From positions 205,666-269,665 of the forward strand of contig NZ_JAAHGO010000001.1 in assembly GCF_010672455.1 (NCBI RefSeq): 64,000 bases of DNA, written 5' to 3'. A model generated the notes under the pieces. The model had not been told where the DNA came from. It saw only the letters and a program-made list of their open reading frames with translations, and made no database searches. The stretch comes from Okeania sp. SIO2C9 (GTDB lineage: Bacteria; Cyanobacteriota; Cyanobacteriia; Cyanobacteriales; Microcoleaceae). Below are positions 18,998 to 29,025 of the stretch, one piece after another. How positions within the stretch are numbered: position 1 is the stretch's first letter; each line of letters begins with the position of its first letter. A program made the position numbers and the translations under genes.

Positions 18998-19282
18998 ATG
19001 GACTATTTGACATTAGCTAATTGGACTCTAGGTATTGCCCTGGGGTTAATGACTTTCTTATTTATCTTCCGAATTGTTCTTACATGGTATCCCCAGGTAA
19101 ATATCAATCAACTTCCGTTTAATTTGATTTTTTGGCCGACAGAACCATTTTTAGCCCCCACTAGGAAAATTGTGCCTCCTCTAGGTGGAGTAGATATTAG
19201 TCCGATTATTTGGGTAGGGATTTTCAGCTTATTACGAGAGTTGCTTTTGGGCCAGCAAGGTTTATTGAGAATGATGCTGTAG
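18998..19282 (+). CDS. ycf19: YggT family membrane protein (Ycf19)
   Basis: A 94-residue membrane protein with two hydrophobic helices (about 8-29 and 68-90). Between them lies the YggT signature: LTWYPQVNINQLPFN, then TEPFLAPTRKIVPPLGGVD with the conserved P and R, then ISPIIW. YggT/Ycf19 proteins are implicated in thylakoid biogenesis and, in cyanobacteria and algae, nucleoid distribution or cytochrome maturation (family knowledge). It is convergent with accC (13 bases between the stops) and divergent from psbX, an arrangement I recall from many cyanobacterial genomes. Confidence 0.9.
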   Translation: MDYLTLANWTLGIALGLMTFLFIFRIVLTWYPQVNINQLPFNLIFWPTEPFLAPTRKIVPPLGGVDISPIIWVGIFSLLRELLLGQQGLLRMML

Positions 19283-19295
19283 CTAATAATAAAAA

Positions 19296-20654
19296 TTATT
19301 TACTACTATCAGGCTTCATCACGGTTTCAACAAAGTTTGTATATACTTGCCCTTCCAGAAATTCTGGAGTCTCTAAAATTCTTTGATGAAAGCTTATAGT
19401 TGTGGGAATTCCTGTCACAGCACATTCCCTTAGAGCACGTTTCATCCTCTGGATAGCAGTAGGACGGTCTTGTCCCCAAACTATTAGTTTACCAATCAAA
19501 GAATCATAGTAAGGTGGAATCTCATAGTCTGTGTAAACATGAGAGTCCATCCTCACTCCTAAACCTCCCGGTGGTAAATAACCACTAATGCGACCAGGAT
19601 GGGGGCGAAAATTATGGTCTGGGTCTTCAGCGTTAATTCGGCATTCTATTGCATGGCCATTAAAAGTAACCTGCTTTTGGGTTAGTCGCAGTTTCTCTCC
19701 TTGGGCAATTCTAATTTGCTCGGCAATTAAGTCAAGTCCTGTAATTAGTTCTGTGACTGGATGTTCTACTTGAATCCTAGTATTCATTTCCATGAAGTAG
19801 AATTCACCAGACTGGTCTAGGAGAAATTCCACAGTGCCAGCACCTATATAATTGATGGACTTGGCTGCTTTTACTGCAGCTTCTCCCATTTTCTGACGTA
19901 GTTTAGGACTTAATGCTGGACTGGGAGCTTCTTCTAGTAACTTTTGATGGCGACGCTGAATAGAACAGTCTCTCTCTCCCAGGTGAATCACGTTTCCGTG
20001 ACTATCGGCCAGGATTTGAAATTCAATGTGACGCGGACGTTCAATGAATTTTTCTATGTAGACTCCAGAGTTGCCAAAGGCTGCTTCTGCTTCTCCTTGA
20101 GCTGCCTGAAGCAGTTTTAATAGTTCGTTTTCTTGGCGAACCAGTCTCATTCCTCGTCCTCCACCTCCGGCAGTGGCTTTGATCATCAGGGGAACGCCGA
20201 TTTTTTTGGCGATCGCTTCTGCTTCTTTTTCGTCTGTGAGAAGACCATCACTTCCTGGAACTGTGGGAACTCCGGCTTTTTGCATGGTTTCTTTGGCTGT
20301 AGATTTGTCTCCCATTGCCCTAATCCCTTCTGGTGATGGGCCAATAAAAGCAATGTCGTGGTCAGCACAGATTTCTGCAAATCGGGCATTTTCTGCTAGG
20401 AAGCCATAGCCTGGATGGATGGCAGAGGCGTCCCTAGTTAGGGCTGCTGAGATAATATTGGGAATGTTGAGATAGCTTTTGCTGCTGGTTGGTTCACCAA
20501 TGCAAACTGCTTCGTCCGCCAGTTGCACATGGAGAGCATGGCGGTCTATTGTTGAGTGGACGGCTATGGTGGCTATGCCCATTTCTTCGCAGGTGCGGAG
20601 AATGCGTAGGGCTATTTCGCCTCGGTTGGCTATTAGGATTTTAGAGAACCGCAT
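19296..20654 (-). CDS. accC: Acetyl-CoA carboxylase, biotin carboxylase subunit
   Basis: A 452-residue ATP-grasp enzyme that carboxylates biotin on AccB with ATP and bicarbonate, the first step of fatty-acid synthesis. The N-terminal domain starts [20 protein letters not shown]. The ATP-binding glycine loop is [12 protein letters not shown] (about residue 158-169). The catalytic region includes [20 protein letters not shown] and the [13 protein letters not shown] stretch (Arg near 292, Glu near 296). Length and order are standard. It is convergent with yggT; a family-D repeat follows directly upstream of its start. Confidence 0.97.
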   Translation of the reverse strand: MRFSKILIANRGEIALRILRTCEEMGIATIAVHSTIDRHALHVQLADEAVCIGEPTSSKSYLNIPNIISAALTRDASAIHPGYGFLAENARFAEICADHDIAFIGPSPEGIRAMGDKSTAKETMQKAGVPTVPGSDGLLTDEKEAEAIAKKIGVPLMIKATAGGGGRGMRLVRQENELLKLLQAAQGEAEAAFGNSGVYIEKFIERPRHIEFQILADSHGNVIHLGERDCSIQRRHQKLLEEAPSPALSPKLRQKMGEAAVKAAKSINYIGAGTVEFLLDQSGEFYFMEMNTRIQVEHPVTELITGLDLIAEQIRIAQGEKLRLTQKQVTFNGHAIECRINAEDPDHNFRPHPGRISGYLPPGGLGVRMDSHVYTDYEIPPYYDSLIGKLIVWGQDRPTAIQRMKRALRECAVTGIPTTISFHQRILETPEFLEGQVYTNFVETVMKPDSSK

Positions 20655-20655
20655 T

Positions 20656-20850
20656 TCAGTTATCAGTTATCAGTTATCAGTTATCAGTTATCAGTAACTC
20701 TGGCTAAAGCCAAAGGGTTGAAATACTGAAGTTTATTTTCTCTTGGTCGATTGGATATGGTTAGGACACCCATCCATCCCACCCAACGGGTGCGCTCCGC
20801 TAACGACCGCTTTTTTATCCCTTTGAAAGGGGGAAGCTATTGACCTTATT
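20656..20850 (-). repeat. Family D element (inverted, long form) with heptamer array
   Basis: Begins with five CAGTTAT heptamers (about 20658-20692), then TCTCTTGGTCGATTGGATAT (reverse of the family segment), a CGACCGC block and a hairpin CCCTTTGAAAGGGGG near 20818. It abuts the accC start codon region, so the array may lie in the accC leader. Confidence 0.55.
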
Positions 20851-21069
20851 TTTTGTCATAAGCGATTGGGAGTCAATGACCCTTTGCACATTCTTAACTG
20901 TGACTAAATTTTAGAGGAGGGATAATGTCCTAACCAACCCAACGGCTACTACATTAAAAAGATTTTAGAAAATTTCTTGTAGACATTCCAGAATTTTATG
21001 TTATTATTGTATATTGTTAGCTAAAATTCCATAATTTTCTGGAAGTTTGGTTGATAGATGCTAACTAGA

Positions 21070-21150
21070 GCGGATGTGGCGGAATTGGTATACGCGCACG
21101 TTTGAGGGGCGTGTGGCTTTGCCTTGCGAGTTCGAGTCTCGCCATCCGCA
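21070..21150 (+). tRNA. tRNA-Leu (anticodon GAG)
   Basis: The acceptor arms GCGGATG and CATCCGC pair. The anticodon loop reads TTGAGGG, giving GAG for CUC/CUU codons. A long variable arm lies between the anticodon stem and the T arm, as in class II leucine tRNAs. The T loop is TTCGAGTC. CCA is not encoded. Confidence 0.95.
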
Positions 21151-21235
21151 TTGGAGAATAGTCAGGGGTTGTTAGTTTAACCTCTGATTTTCTCTTTTTT
21201 GGACTCAGGAATTAATTTTAGATATGGAGAATTAA

Positions 21236-21672
21236 AACTATAGCGCTATATCTTTAGTGCTATAGCTTTAATGTTTTAGCTGGAGAAATACCTCAAGGTG
21301 TCTTTTTGGCATGAGGCGATCGCCTAGAAAGTTTTTCTGGCTAGATAATCGAAAATTCTTCTAGTCAGGACTAAGGGATTTTTCCGACAAAACCACTATA
21401 TGTACCATAGTGCTATAGTTTTTATCTACTGTATATAGTGCTTTGACCTAAGTCCTGTCTAGTAAATAACTATAGTGCTATAGCTTTAATGTTTGAGATT
21501 GAGAAATACCTCAAGGTGTCTTTTTGGAATGAGGCGATCGCCTAGCAAATTTTTGTGGCTAGATAATGGAAAATTCTTTTAGTCAGGACTAAGGGATTTT
21601 TCCGACAAAACCACTATACATACCATAGTGCTATAGTTTTTATTTACTATATATAGTGCCTTGACCTATTCT
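21236..21672 (+). repeat. L repeats 1 and 2 (about 220-bp units)
   Basis: Two tandem units starting near 21236 and 21468. Each has a near-palindrome CTATAGTGCTATAG, then GAGAAATACCTCAAGGTG, the HIP1 palindrome AGGCGATCGCCT, GTCAGGACTAAGGGATTTTT and a closing CATAGTGCTATAG. Confidence 0.85.
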
Positions 21673-22237
21673 TGGTAGCGTTCAGAATGATTATGTGGGG
21701 AGTGGAAGTATCTTAAACTCAAACGTTATAGTTTTTTCATAGCAGTCGCTCACATTTTGTGAGCCTCCAATTATTGTGGGTGAAGGGGAGATTTATTGCT
21801 CCCCACTTACCTCAGTCTCCATTTTTTGGTGGCGTTCAGAATGATTCCGTGGGGAGTGGAAGTATCTTAAACTCAAACGTTATAGTTTTCTCATAGCAGT
21901 CGTTCACATTTTGTGAGCCTCCAATTATTGTGGGTGAAGGGGAGATTTATTGCTCCCCACTTACCTCAGTCTCCATTTTTTGGTGGCGTTCAGAATGATT
22001 CCGTGGGGAGTGGAAGTATCTTAAACTCAAACGTTATAGTTTTCTCATGGCAGTCGTTCACATTTTGTGAGCTTCCAATTATTGTGGGTGAAGGGGAGAT
22101 TTATTGCTCCCCACTTACCTCAGTCTCCATTTTTTGGTGGCGTTCAGAATGATTCCGTGGGGAGTGGAAGTATCTTAAACTCAAACGTTATAGTTTTCTC
22201 ATGGCAGTCATTCACATTTTGTGAGCTTTCAATCAAA
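21673..22237 (+). repeat. 154-bp S tandem array (three full units plus a partial)
   Basis: The landmark TTCAGAATGATT recurs at 21681, 21835, 21989 and 22143, exactly 154 bp apart. Units carry a GGGGAG-8 nt-CTCCCC hairpin (21785-21804 in the first) and are nearly identical. The last unit is cut off where L repeat 3 begins. Confidence 0.93.
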
Positions 22238-22575
22238 AACTATAGTGCTATAGCTGTTCTAATGTTTGAGCTGTAGAAATGCCTGAAGGTGTTTTTTTGG
22301 GAAGAGGCGATCGCCTAGAAAATTTTTCTGGCTAGATAATCGAAAAATCTTCCAGTCAGGACTAAGGGATTTTTCCGATAAAACAACTATATGTACCATA
22401 GTGCTATAGTTTTTATCTACTATATATAGTGCTTTGACCTAAGTCCTGTCTAGTGAATAACTATAGTGCTATAGCTGTTCTAATGTTTGAGCTGGAGAAA
22501 TACCTCAAGGTGTGTTTTTGGGATGGGGCGATCGCCTAGAAAATTTTTCTGGCCAGATAATTGGAAAATCTTTGA
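22238..22575 (+). repeat. L repeats 3 and 4
   Basis: Units start near 22238 and 22459 (221 bp apart). The fourth is truncated at about 22575 after the HIP1 palindrome. Sequence closely follows L1 and L2. Confidence 0.85.
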
Positions 22576-22646
22576 AATATACTCCGCAGCAAATACGACG
22601 AACTATCTAAAAGCAAAAAAGTAAAGTTTTAGATGTGATGAAGTGC

Positions 22647-23526
22647 TTATTTTGGAGGAGTAGTCCATTCACAATCAAAAGTCTTATCTAGTAATTTCTT
22701 TAAGCTAATTACTTTAATGCTTTGGTTATGAATTTCACCTGTTTGACTTTCAACATCAACTATTTCATAACCAATATTATTTAATTCTTCAGTTAAAGAT
22801 ACATATCCAAAATAGCCATAAGCATCTTTAATTAGTTCCCGCTCTTCTGGTATGGAGATATGCTAACAAACTATAAAATTGGTCACAATAAAAGGATGAT
22901 TATATTCATCTGTCGGTGAAGGTGAAAAAGTGTGTTTATATTCTAGTCCTCTGTGAACTGTGTCTTTTAAGCTCTTTTCTTTTAATTGAGTAGTAAAAAA
23001 AATCTTGATTTAATTTTTTAAGTATATTTTTTGTTTGAGATTTTGCTGTAGGAAAAAGTTCAGTTAAAATATTCCAAGGTTGATCGTCAAACTGAGAATA
23101 AATATTAAAAGACTCATTAATATTTTTTTGTGGATTATCTATTGATATATATCTCCACCAAGGTTCATCTGAACATTTAGTAATAACAGTAATTTTTTTA
23201 GATGCAAAACAAAGTTTAGAACCTTGACATTTATACCCTATAGACTCTCCTTGAATTTTTGTGGATTTTCCGATTGAGAAAAAAGCTACATAAGGAGTAA
23301 TACCATTAATTTCTTCTGTTTCACTTAAACTAATGCCATTATCAAAATATATAAATCCTTTTTCTTGTAAAAGTGGGTATATTTGAATGTTAGAAGCATT
23401 GGCATCATAAGAATTAGAGATTAATTCACGAATAACTTCACATGGATCTTTGCGGTTAATAGAAGGTTCAGAAAGAATATGATTATAAGAAATAACAGGA
23501 TATTTTGGTTGTCTGACTTCTAACAT
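22647..23526 (-). pseudogene. GHKL (Hsp90/HATPase-like) ATP-binding protein, frameshifted and interrupted
   Basis: The first 170 codons look like a Bergerat-fold ATPase: ELISNSYDANA (N box, about residues 34-44) and FDNGISL (G1-like box, about 59). Proteins of this type include DNA repair, chaperone and antiviral ATPases; which kind this is cannot be told. A run of eight T on the coding strand (22995-23002) shifts the frame: reading on, the protein ends early at 22936, whereas with one T fewer the sequence continues as LKEKSLKDTVHRGLEYKHT. That frame then meets a TAG after FIVC (about 22864-22866) and afterwards runs open through IPEERELIKDAYGYFGYV to a TAA at 22647-22649. One frameshift and one stop make this a pseudogene of an original of about 290 codons. 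Confidence 0.75.
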
Positions 23527-23710
23527 ATTAATTTGTATTGATTGACTATTCTAATAATATATTGGTTAAGTATAAATTAGGATATTAGGAAAAAATTATG
23601 GCTGTAGAAAACTACTATATTCCTGTTGTTGATTTAGGATTATTTTTACTATAGTAGGGAACAGAGAACAGGGAACAGGGAACAGCAGGAAAAACATTTC
23701 TATGTCTTAC

Positions 23711-23838
23711 CGAAAAATTGTGGGTATGCGCCTCCCCTTTTAAGGGGATAATAAAAAAAAGTTTCATTATTAGTCAATCCTCTTCTTTTCAAGGAGAGGT
23801 AATTACTCATTATTCATTATTCATTATTAATTGTTGAA
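23711..23838 (+). repeat. Family D element, short form, copy a
   Basis: 128 bp: CGAAAAATTG, left hairpin CTCCCCTTTTAAGGGG, right hairpin CCTCTTCTTTTCAAGGAGAGG-like, then ATTCATT heptamers and TTGTTGAA. Its start resembles the left end of the IS200/IS605-type elements at 37200 and 41168. Confidence 0.8.
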
Positions 23839-24472
23839 GCTTCATCATCAGTCTATGTCAAACACCAACTCGTTCGTGTGTTATAAAACCAAACTCATTT
23901 CTAAGTTGCGTAGAATAATATTTTAATCAGGGTTGACTGTAGATCGAGATAGACAAGTTAATAAATTTCATAATTCTGTGCAGCTTTACATAAAATTGGT
24001 ATAACATTCAATACCTAATACCTGAGACGTCACACCTCACACCTCACACCAATTTGAAAAAAGAATGCTACAAAAAAAGGCTGAAAATTATGCCTAAAAA
24101 GAACTTGTCTAATCCTATATATAAGTCACCTATTTCGATTGTTTTTCGTTTTTTCCCGATCTGTTTATTCCAACTTCGGTCTTCCTTCTTACAACTTCGG
24201 TGCTGATACTATTTGTAACAAACACTTATCATGCTTGGCATAATACCTAACACCTAATTCTGTGCAGCTTCACATCAAATTGGTATAAGGGACTTCTAAG
24301 TGAAAAATATCCCATTGCACTGAATTTAGGAGAACAACAAGTAGAGAATAAAGGGAGTCCAAGAGTTGGATAATTTATTTTTTGCTATTCCCTAACAGGA
24401 TTATCTGTTAATTGTATTTCTAGTAAAAATACGGGCAATTTTGTTTCTGTAATTTATTTTGAGACAATTTAT

Positions 24473-24579
24473 TATAGTAGTCGAAGGAAAGGGCGCGGAC
24501 ATATCAAAAGCTTAAAACTCAGGCAACGCAAGATTTTTCCTTTTTCCAACTTCAGTCCTTCCTTCTTCCTTCTGCTGTA
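24473..24579 (+). repeat. Family A MITE-like repeat, copy 4
   Basis: Ends TATAGTAG and CTGCTGTA, core ATCAAAAGCTTAAAACTCAG, pyrimidine-rich CCTTCTTCCTTC near the right end. Confidence 0.7.
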
Positions 24580-24753
24580 ATACTAGAAATTGCTCCCTAA
24601 TATCTCAAACAAAAATCAGCGGTCGCTATTCTACATAAGTTAAAAAAACTATCGCCTAATCATAGTTAAATCTGGTGTAAATTTTGATTTTTCCAATAGG
24701 GTTCAGTTAATAATTTTTAGGATAAACCTGTGGCATAAAAAGCATATTTTTAC

Positions 24754-24881
24754 CGAAAAATTGTGGGTATGCGCCTCCCCTTTTAAGGGGATAATAAAAA
24801 AAAGTTTCATTATTAGTCAATCCTCTTCTTTTCCAGGAGAGGTAATTATTCATTATTCATTATTCATTATTAATTGTTGAA
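24754..24881 (+). repeat. Family D element, short form, copy b
   Basis: 128 bp and almost identical to 23711-23838 (about two differences), including the heptamers and the TTGTTGAA end. The two copies are about 1.04 kb apart in the same orientation, which points to recent transposition or duplication. Confidence 0.8.
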
Positions 24882-24970
24882 CTTGCTTATCAGATTAATT
24901 GTTGTTTTATCTAAACTGTATTGATTTATATTCAACCCAATTATGTAACTTTTTTTATGTACCTAATGTA

Positions 24971-25168
24971 GGATGGCGGAAATAACTGACCAGTTACAAA
25001 ATCCTAAAACAATTACAAATCAAAAATGATTGACTTTCAGATGTGCGTCTTACATTCTGGAGGTGATGTGTGCGGAACCATTTCCGCACTTTAAAAGCGC
25101 CGTAGGAGACCTCGCCAATTAGTACTCGCTTTTAAATGCATGACTTTTAACTTCCGGGTAGCGACACT
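24971..25168 (+). repeat. Family I repeat, copy 1
   Basis: Starts GGATGGCGGAAATAACTGAC then CAGTTACAAAATCC and ends CTTCCGGGTAGCGACACTA. The same two ends with a shorter middle occur at 48600-48705. Confidence 0.6.
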
Positions 25169-25240
25169 AATTGATTTTATCTACTATCAGTCCACAACCT
25201 AAAACCTAACACCTAACACCTAATACCTTATTTATGGATT

Positions 25241-26881
25241 CTAACTATACAATTTAGTTTCCAATTCTTGCAAAATTTGCTTTTTATCCTGACTACCTTT
25301 TAAGATTCCAAAAATATCTAATTTATGCTCTAATTTTCTTTCTCTACTATCGCCAATTACCCAACTAACTTGATTAATAGCATTCATAATTCCACTATAA
25401 GCAACTGCTCCAGAAAAATTTCCCTCCTCAGTAATTCCTAATTTAATTTTCTCCTGATTACTCATTTCCAATGTAGAGGCGATCGCTACTAAACCAACAG
25501 CTCCAATTAAAGCTTTTCCTCCTTTTAATACTTTTACTCCTGCTAATACTCCAACACCACCACTCACCACCGCATCATCTGCTTCTTCGATTAACATTCC
25601 TTTCTGAATGGCAATATTCCCGAAACTATTTGTAGTTTTTGCTGGATTTTCTGCCTGTTTGACAAACTGTTCTACTTTCTTGAATTTGTTAAAAACTGAG
25701 TAAAATTCTTCTCGTTCTAGTCTTTCTAATTCTATTTCTATTTCAAAATATCTTTCTCTTAAAAGTTGATAGACAATTTTGCATATTCTCGGAATTTTTC
25801 CCTGCATAATTATCCCATCTAAACTTTCTGAAATCAAATTATCTGCCACTTTTGCACCTTCTTTAATCTGCTGATAGAAGGATAAATATTTCCGACGCTG
25901 ATTATCATTTATTTCTGGGCTATTGTAAATTAAATCTACAATTAACATATCTATTCTTAACCCAGTTGATGTGGCACTTGCCAATAAATATTTATCTTTC
26001 AGCTCAGAGGCGATCGCTGAATTTAAAATCATCGCATTTAACTGTTGAAAATTTTCTAATTTAGGCAAAGGATCTTCTGCTTTAATATATTGATAAATAC
26101 TCTTAATTTGATATTTTTCAGTTTCACTTAAATTGGCAAATTCTAAAACTTCTTCTACACTTTTATCAATACCTATCCACCGGGAATTTTCACTAGCAAT
26201 TGTATAGCGTAAACCAATCAAAGAATCTATATTTGAAGAGTTAACAATAAAATCCAATAGATTGAGTGCTGCTAAATCATAAACATATAAACCAGTATTA
26301 ATTCTGTTATAAGCTTCTAAACACCTAGTTTTACTTCTTTCATAAATTGATGAATGAATTATCAAATTATTCATCCGACGGTCTAGATTTAATTCGGGAT
26401 TATAAAAAGTATGTAAAACTAGAAAGGCGTCATTTCCTTGTAAACCGCATTTTTTTAATCGTAAAGTAGAGCCTTCAGTACTATTGGTGCGAATTTTCAC
26501 GTTATAGCTTTTACCTGATTTAAGAGTAACTTTTTGAGTACCTCCCTGACTCGCAACCTGATAAGCAACAAAGATATGATATATTTCTTCTTGTTCTAAA
26601 TCATTTTCTATTTCTGGCGATGATTCAGAAGATGATTCAGAATTAGTTTTTTGTTTTCCCAAAACATATTCTTTAGCAGTTTCTCTCAAATAATTACCAA
26701 CATCTGATGTTTTATTACCGATCATTTCTTCTATTTCTGAAGCTTTACTTTTAGCAGTTTCGGAAGCTTTTTCACTGATTGACTGCCCGGCTTTAGATAC
26801 TTTTTTACCAAGATTTTCTCTAACTGTTGATGCCTTGTTAGTCATTGATTTCCATAAGGATGATGGTTGTTTTTTATTCAT
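25241..26881 (-). CDS. Uncharacterised 546-residue protein with LEA-like N-terminus
   Basis: I do not recognise the full protein. Residues 1-80 are Lys/Glu/Ala/Ser-rich with repeating segments (SKAGQSISEKASETAKSKAS), like amphipathic LEA or apolipoprotein-type helices. Residues about 105-160 (KVTLKSGKSYNVKIRTNSTEGSTLRLKK then GNDAFLVLHTFYN) resemble the substrate-binding beta fold of the DnaJ C-terminus, though no J domain or zinc finger is present. A long helical domain follows, with a glycine-rich hydrophobic stretch near 440-470 (GGVGVLAGVKVLKGGKALIGAVGLVAIA) that could insert in a membrane. It stands alone between two repeat-rich gaps. A stress or chaperone-related role is only a guess. 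Confidence 0.7.
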   Translation of the reverse strand: MNKKQPSSLWKSMTNKASTVRENLGKKVSKAGQSISEKASETAKSKASEIEEMIGNKTSDVGNYLRETAKEYVLGKQKTNSESSSESSPEIENDLEQEEIYHIFVAYQVASQGGTQKVTLKSGKSYNVKIRTNSTEGSTLRLKKCGLQGNDAFLVLHTFYNPELNLDRRMNNLIIHSSIYERSKTRCLEAYNRINTGLYVYDLAALNLLDFIVNSSNIDSLIGLRYTIASENSRWIGIDKSVEEVLEFANLSETEKYQIKSIYQYIKAEDPLPKLENFQQLNAMILNSAIASELKDKYLLASATSTGLRIDMLIVDLIYNSPEINDNQRRKYLSFYQQIKEGAKVADNLISESLDGIIMQGKIPRICKIVYQLLRERYFEIEIELERLEREEFYSVFNKFKKVEQFVKQAENPAKTTNSFGNIAIQKGMLIEEADDAVVSGGVGVLAGVKVLKGGKALIGAVGLVAIASTLEMSNQEKIKLGITEEGNFSGAVAYSGIMNAINQVSWVIGDSRERKLEHKLDIFGILKGSQDKKQILQELETKLYS

Positions 26882-27315
26882 AATTTTGATTATTTATAAA
26901 TTATCTCTCTTGTCTCATACTTAATATCTGAGCAACTAATAGTACAGGGTTCAGTACTAAGTTATACTCAAAGAATATGTAACATTTTAGGATTTAATCG
27001 CTGTCAGTCTTTTTTTCTTATACCAAATTTAGACCTAGTCATACCAATTATTAAAAATTATCCTATACTTATGTGAAGTAAGCATTCAGTGGTCAGCCAT
27101 CAGCTAGCCTCCTCCGGAGGAACTGCGTTAACAGCTATTGATTTCAATTTAGGATAGAAGCTTGATTAATTGTCTTACTATAAAAGTTGTCTTCCTTGCC
27201 CTTAAAGTCAGTCGTTAATTTAAACACTGTCCTTAAGAAGAGAGTCTTGTTGCTGATAGCTGACAGCTAATAGCTGTTTGCGCAGCATTCCGCAGGAAAT
27301 GCTTACTATGTGACA

Positions 27316-27450
27316 CTTCAGTTATTAAGTAATAAGTAAGGTTCAGTAATGTTTTGAGCAATTATTTGTATGAAGTAAAGATATATTATTCGTTATTTAC
27401 CTACTCCCTACTCTAAAAAATATGTAGCAAAAATGCGTTAAATTTGGTAT
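27316..27450 (+). repeat. Family H repeat, copy 2
   Basis: CTTCAGTTATTAAGTAATAA at the start and GTAGCAAAAATGCG near the end, as in 15661-15830, with a shorter middle part. Confidence 0.65.
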
Positions 27451-28053
27451 TACTTACATCTTAATCTGTGTTTTATATCTATAGTAGAAAATTTTATCTC
27501 TTGCAGATGTTATAAATATTAATTTTTTTTTATCTTTTTTCATAGACTTATCTTTTAATATTCCCTGTTATTTTGGGTGCATCTCATATTTGCAAAAATA
27601 CTTTTTTCCTATATATTCCCTATTCCCTATTCCCTATTCCCTGTTGCTTTCCGGAGCTGTTGCTTTCCGGAGCTGTTGCCTAAAAGCGATAAATTTTTGG
27701 CTTTATTAATGCATTGAGATGCACCCGTTATTTTATGAAGTTGTTACCTTATAGACAAATTTTTATGAAATTGGTATTAGCGCTATATTTTATTCATATA
27801 CCCAGTAATTTAATTTTTGTTTACTAATAGTATGAAATATAGCAAAAATATTTCTTGAACTTTAACTTGCTTGACTTGTTTTACAGCATGATATGAATGT
27901 GCAGCATTATCTAGGAAAGGAAGAAACAAAAAGCCAATACTAGAAAGTTTTTATCTTCCATTAATACTTCTTAAAGGAATGGCTTGAAGTCCCCCATAAA
28001 AGATTTAGAGGCAGTTTAAATACTCCTCTAAATTGATCTACCTCTACCAAAAG

Positions 28054-28322
28054 ACTTTCCATACGCAAACCCTAATTAGGGCTTGCTGATTAAATCTAAA
28101 AGCATTGATATATAAAGATATTAGCCAAGGCGTGTACTAAAAAAGTGCAAGGTTTTTGCTCCCTTAAGCTGAAAATGTAAGGATTTTGAGCAGACAAGAG
28201 AAAAATCTCAGAACAATTGTTCCAACTACATCCTCTGCAATTCCTCATTCCTCCTGAATTCAGAATTCTGACTTCTGACTCCTACCCTCACCCATAAGAC
28301 TTCCATAAGCAAACCCTAATTA
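28054..28322 (+). repeat. Family B repeat, copy 2
   Basis: Inverted ends TTAGGGCTTGCTGA (from 28076) and GCAAACCCTAATTA (to 28322). A 24-bp segment ending GCAAACCCTAATTA also precedes the element (28054-28078), so it is flanked by near-direct repeats. Relatives: 39912-40139 and partial ends near 2000 and 11495. Confidence 0.65.
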
Positions 28323-28398
28323 TTTTGATGCTAGTAGAAAGAATTGAGTCGGGACGCTATGATCGAAATAACTAAGTTAAGTTTTGTAAAGAAAAAAA

Positions 28399-29025
28399 TT
28401 GACTGCTATTTCACCCAAAAATCCTATTATACAACCCAAGCCTTGGTACTCCCTAGCTCCCTTATGGCAAGGAGGAGAAGAAGTAGTTCGCCAAGGTCTA
28501 CCCCATTCCCAACTTTCACCTGCATGGCAAATATTACTACTTGGAGATGGCTCTCCCACTCGTCACTTGCAACTTTTGACAACTGAACCCACAGAAGTTG
28601 ATGTAATTGATATGTGTCCCATTGGCATGAATCTTGATAATGCCCCTGACTTAATTCATGTTGTACCTGGCCCTAGACTGCGACGACAGGTATGGTTGAG
28701 AACAACTTCAGGACAAAGGCTAGCTTATGCTGCTTCCTGGTGGGAAGCGAGTCATGTGGATGAGTATTTGCAAAATCGGTCTTTGCCTATCTGGGCTAGT
28801 TTAGCTCGTTTGCGGACTGAATTATATCGAGATGTCCAGGGAATTTATTATGGTCATTCTAGAGAATTAGAGTTAGCTTTTGGCGAGTTAGGACCATTTT
28901 GGGGGCGACATTACCTATTTTGGCATCATGGCCAACCACTGACATTAATTTATGAAGTGTTTTCACCTTATCTTAAGAAATATTTGGGACAAACAAACGT
29001 GACGGATACAGATTCTCAAAAGTAA
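28399..29025 (+). CDS. Chorismate lyase family protein (4-hydroxybenzoate synthesis)
   Basis: 208 residues of the UbiC-like chorismate lyase family as found in cyanobacteria, which removes pyruvate from chorismate to give 4-hydroxybenzoate for the plastoquinone ring. Supporting segments are LSPAWQILLLGDGSPTRHL, RRQVWLRTTSGQRLAYAASW (with the conserved arginine) and PIWASLARLRTELYRDVQGI. The conserved late glutamate may be in TLIYEVFSPYL. The frame has an in-frame stop at 28387-28389 and no ATG near it, so the TTG at 28399 is the best start; translation initiation is probably weak. It is monocistronic, with repeats on both sides. Confidence 0.8.
   Translation: MTAISPKNPIIQPKPWYSLAPLWQGGEEVVRQGLPHSQLSPAWQILLLGDGSPTRHLQLLTTEPTEVDVIDMCPIGMNLDNAPDLIHVVPGPRLRRQVWLRTTSGQRLAYAASWWEASHVDEYLQNRSLPIWASLARLRTELYRDVQGIYYGHSRELELAFGELGPFWGRHYLFWHHGQPLTLIYEVFSPYLKKYLGQTNVTDTDSQK

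Larger units (their letters stand above)
21151..22646. other. Nested tandem-repeat locus downstream of tRNA-Leu
   Basis: About 1.5 kb without a believable gene. Two pairs of long L repeats (period about 220-230 bp) flank a central array of 154-bp S repeats. Open frames through the S repeats are repeat artefacts, since they read the same repeated peptide and lack recognisable features. Confidence 0.8.
23527..25240. other. Repeat-rich non-coding stretch
   Basis: No gene seen. Holds two near-identical family-D short elements (23711-23838 and 24754-24881), family-A copy 4 (24473-24579), a family-I repeat (24971-25168) and small arrays such as ACCTAAC heptamers near 25200. Confidence 0.6.
26882..28398. 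other. Non-coding stretch before the chorismate lyase gene
   Basis: Holds the second family-H repeat (27316-27450), a family-B element (28054-28322) and short arrays such as ATTCCCT heptamers near 27611. Motifs TTTGCGCAGCATTCC (27279) and CCGGAGCTGTTGC (27652) recur elsewhere. No gene seen. Confidence 0.55.

Noticed and set aside
21673..22237. Possible CRISPR array
   Set aside because: The repeats are 154 bp and contiguous, with no short repeats alternating with unique spacers and no cas genes.
21913..22276. Two overlapping plus-strand frames of about 70-80 codons
   Set aside because: They read through the 154-bp S tandem repeats, giving the same peptide twice, with no ribosome binding site or recognised domain.
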